Source of the DNA: DATGKR01 sp035294565
GTDB lineage: Bacteria > Actinomycetota > Acidimicrobiia > Acidimicrobiales > Palsa-688
DNA: 20,492 nucleotides
Assembly: GCA_035294565.1 (NCBI GenBank)
Contig: DATGKR010000047.1
Span: 1 to 20,492 of the forward strand
Reading direction: 5' to 3'
The notes under the pieces were generated by a model. It saw nothing but the letters and a program-made list of their open reading frames with translations, was not told where the DNA came from and ran no database searches. Positions 20,220 through 20,492 of this stretch are shown piece by piece. Within the stretch, counting starts at the first letter, position 1, and each line of letters opens with the position of its first letter. The translations under genes and the position numbers were made by a program.

Positions 20220-20492
20220 GATCCGGTGGCCACCCAGGCCGCCCCTCGTCCGATGACCAGTTCGAGGTCCTCGCGGTATTTGAGCACGGAGCCGATCGTC
20301 GCTTCCACCGCCCGTTCATCGAGCTCCCGGAGCCCGAGCAGGTCGAGCGCCAGCACCCAGTTGATGGCCTCGGCCACGCCGGGGAGCTTTTGCACGTCGA
20401 GGGAGCGCAGCCGCTGCACGGCGGCGGCGACCTGCGCCGCCAGGGTCTGCGAAGCCGCCGGCACCCTGGCGCGGATGATGGCCGTTGTCCGC
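20216..20492 (-). CDS. MoxR/CoxD-like AAA ATPase, C-terminal part (5' end outside the window)
   Basis: The minus-strand frame is open from the window edge to TGA at 20218-20216. Its residues include VQRLRSLDVQKLPGVAEAINWVLAL and ATIGSVLKYREDLELV, which are the C-terminal lid helices of MoxR-type AAA+ ATPases of the CoxD branch. Walker motifs would lie beyond the window. The stop overlaps the VWA start as ATGA, so translation of the pair is coupled. These chaperone-like ATPases act with VWA partners on protein complexes or cofactors. Confidence 0.82.
   Translation of the reverse strand, partial: RTTAIIRARVPAASQTLAAQVAAAVQRLRSLDVQKLPGVAEAINWVLALDLLGLRELDERAVEATIGSVLKYREDLELVIGRGAAWVATGS

Overview
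The window is about 20.5 kb of very GC-rich, densely packed bacterial DNA. It looks actinobacterial. The enoyl-ACP reductase resembles mycobacterial InhA and sits with a MabA/FabG-like reductase. There is a wax-ester-synthase/DGAT-like acyltransferase, and GTG and TTG starts are common. Many genes have a TAnnnT -10 hexamer only 6-9 bases before the start codon, which is the layout of leaderless transcripts. A deep-branching group such as Acidimicrobiia would fit, but the sequence alone does not prove it. I see no tRNA, rRNA, intact insertion sequence or CRISPR array.

Layout. (1) 1-244: the 3' end of a repeat-containing protein. (2) 276-3784, minus strand: a KimA-like potassium/amino-acid permease carrying a C-terminal OB-fold; a previously uncalled 30-residue membrane peptide with a textbook Shine-Dalgarno; and a zinc-free quinone-oxidoreductase-type MDR protein. 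(3) 3844-8557: a type II fatty acid synthesis cluster (fabF on plus; inhA/fabI, fabG and fabZ on minus; acyl carrier protein on plus), followed by a WS/DGAT-type acyltransferase. (4) 8564-10184: inorganic pyrophosphatase (minus), a ComF-type phosphoribosyltransferase and a bifunctional-nuclease (DUF151) protein (both plus). (5) 10232-13628, minus: a MaoC/hydratase-2 protein and valyl-tRNA synthetase. (6) 13649-17186, plus: cysteinyl-tRNA synthetase, a double-hotdog thioesterase and an MFS exporter whose reading frames overlap at the stop/start codons. (7) 17215-18432, plus: an acyl-CoA dehydrogenase with a clear sigma70-type promoter and an overlapping palindrome. (8) 18433-19022: a repeat-rich non-coding stretch with tandem 24-mers, a long imperfect inverted repeat and a duplicated 36-mer. 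(9) 19023-20492, minus: a CoxE-like VWA protein and the C-terminus of its MoxR/CoxD-like AAA ATPase partner.

Much of the window serves acyl metabolism: fatty acid elongation, acyl transfer, hydration, thioester hydrolysis and acyl-CoA oxidation. Housekeeping translation genes are interleaved. The most interesting observations are regulatory or small-scale. One palindromic TACGGTA appears to serve as -10 for valS and cysS in opposite directions, with their start codons 21 bp apart. A G10/C10 homopolymer falls between the candidate -35 and -10 of the 30-residue peptide gene. The KimA-like transporter is fused to an OB-fold. The 18.5-18.7 kb stretch holds an unexplained hairpin and repeat structure.
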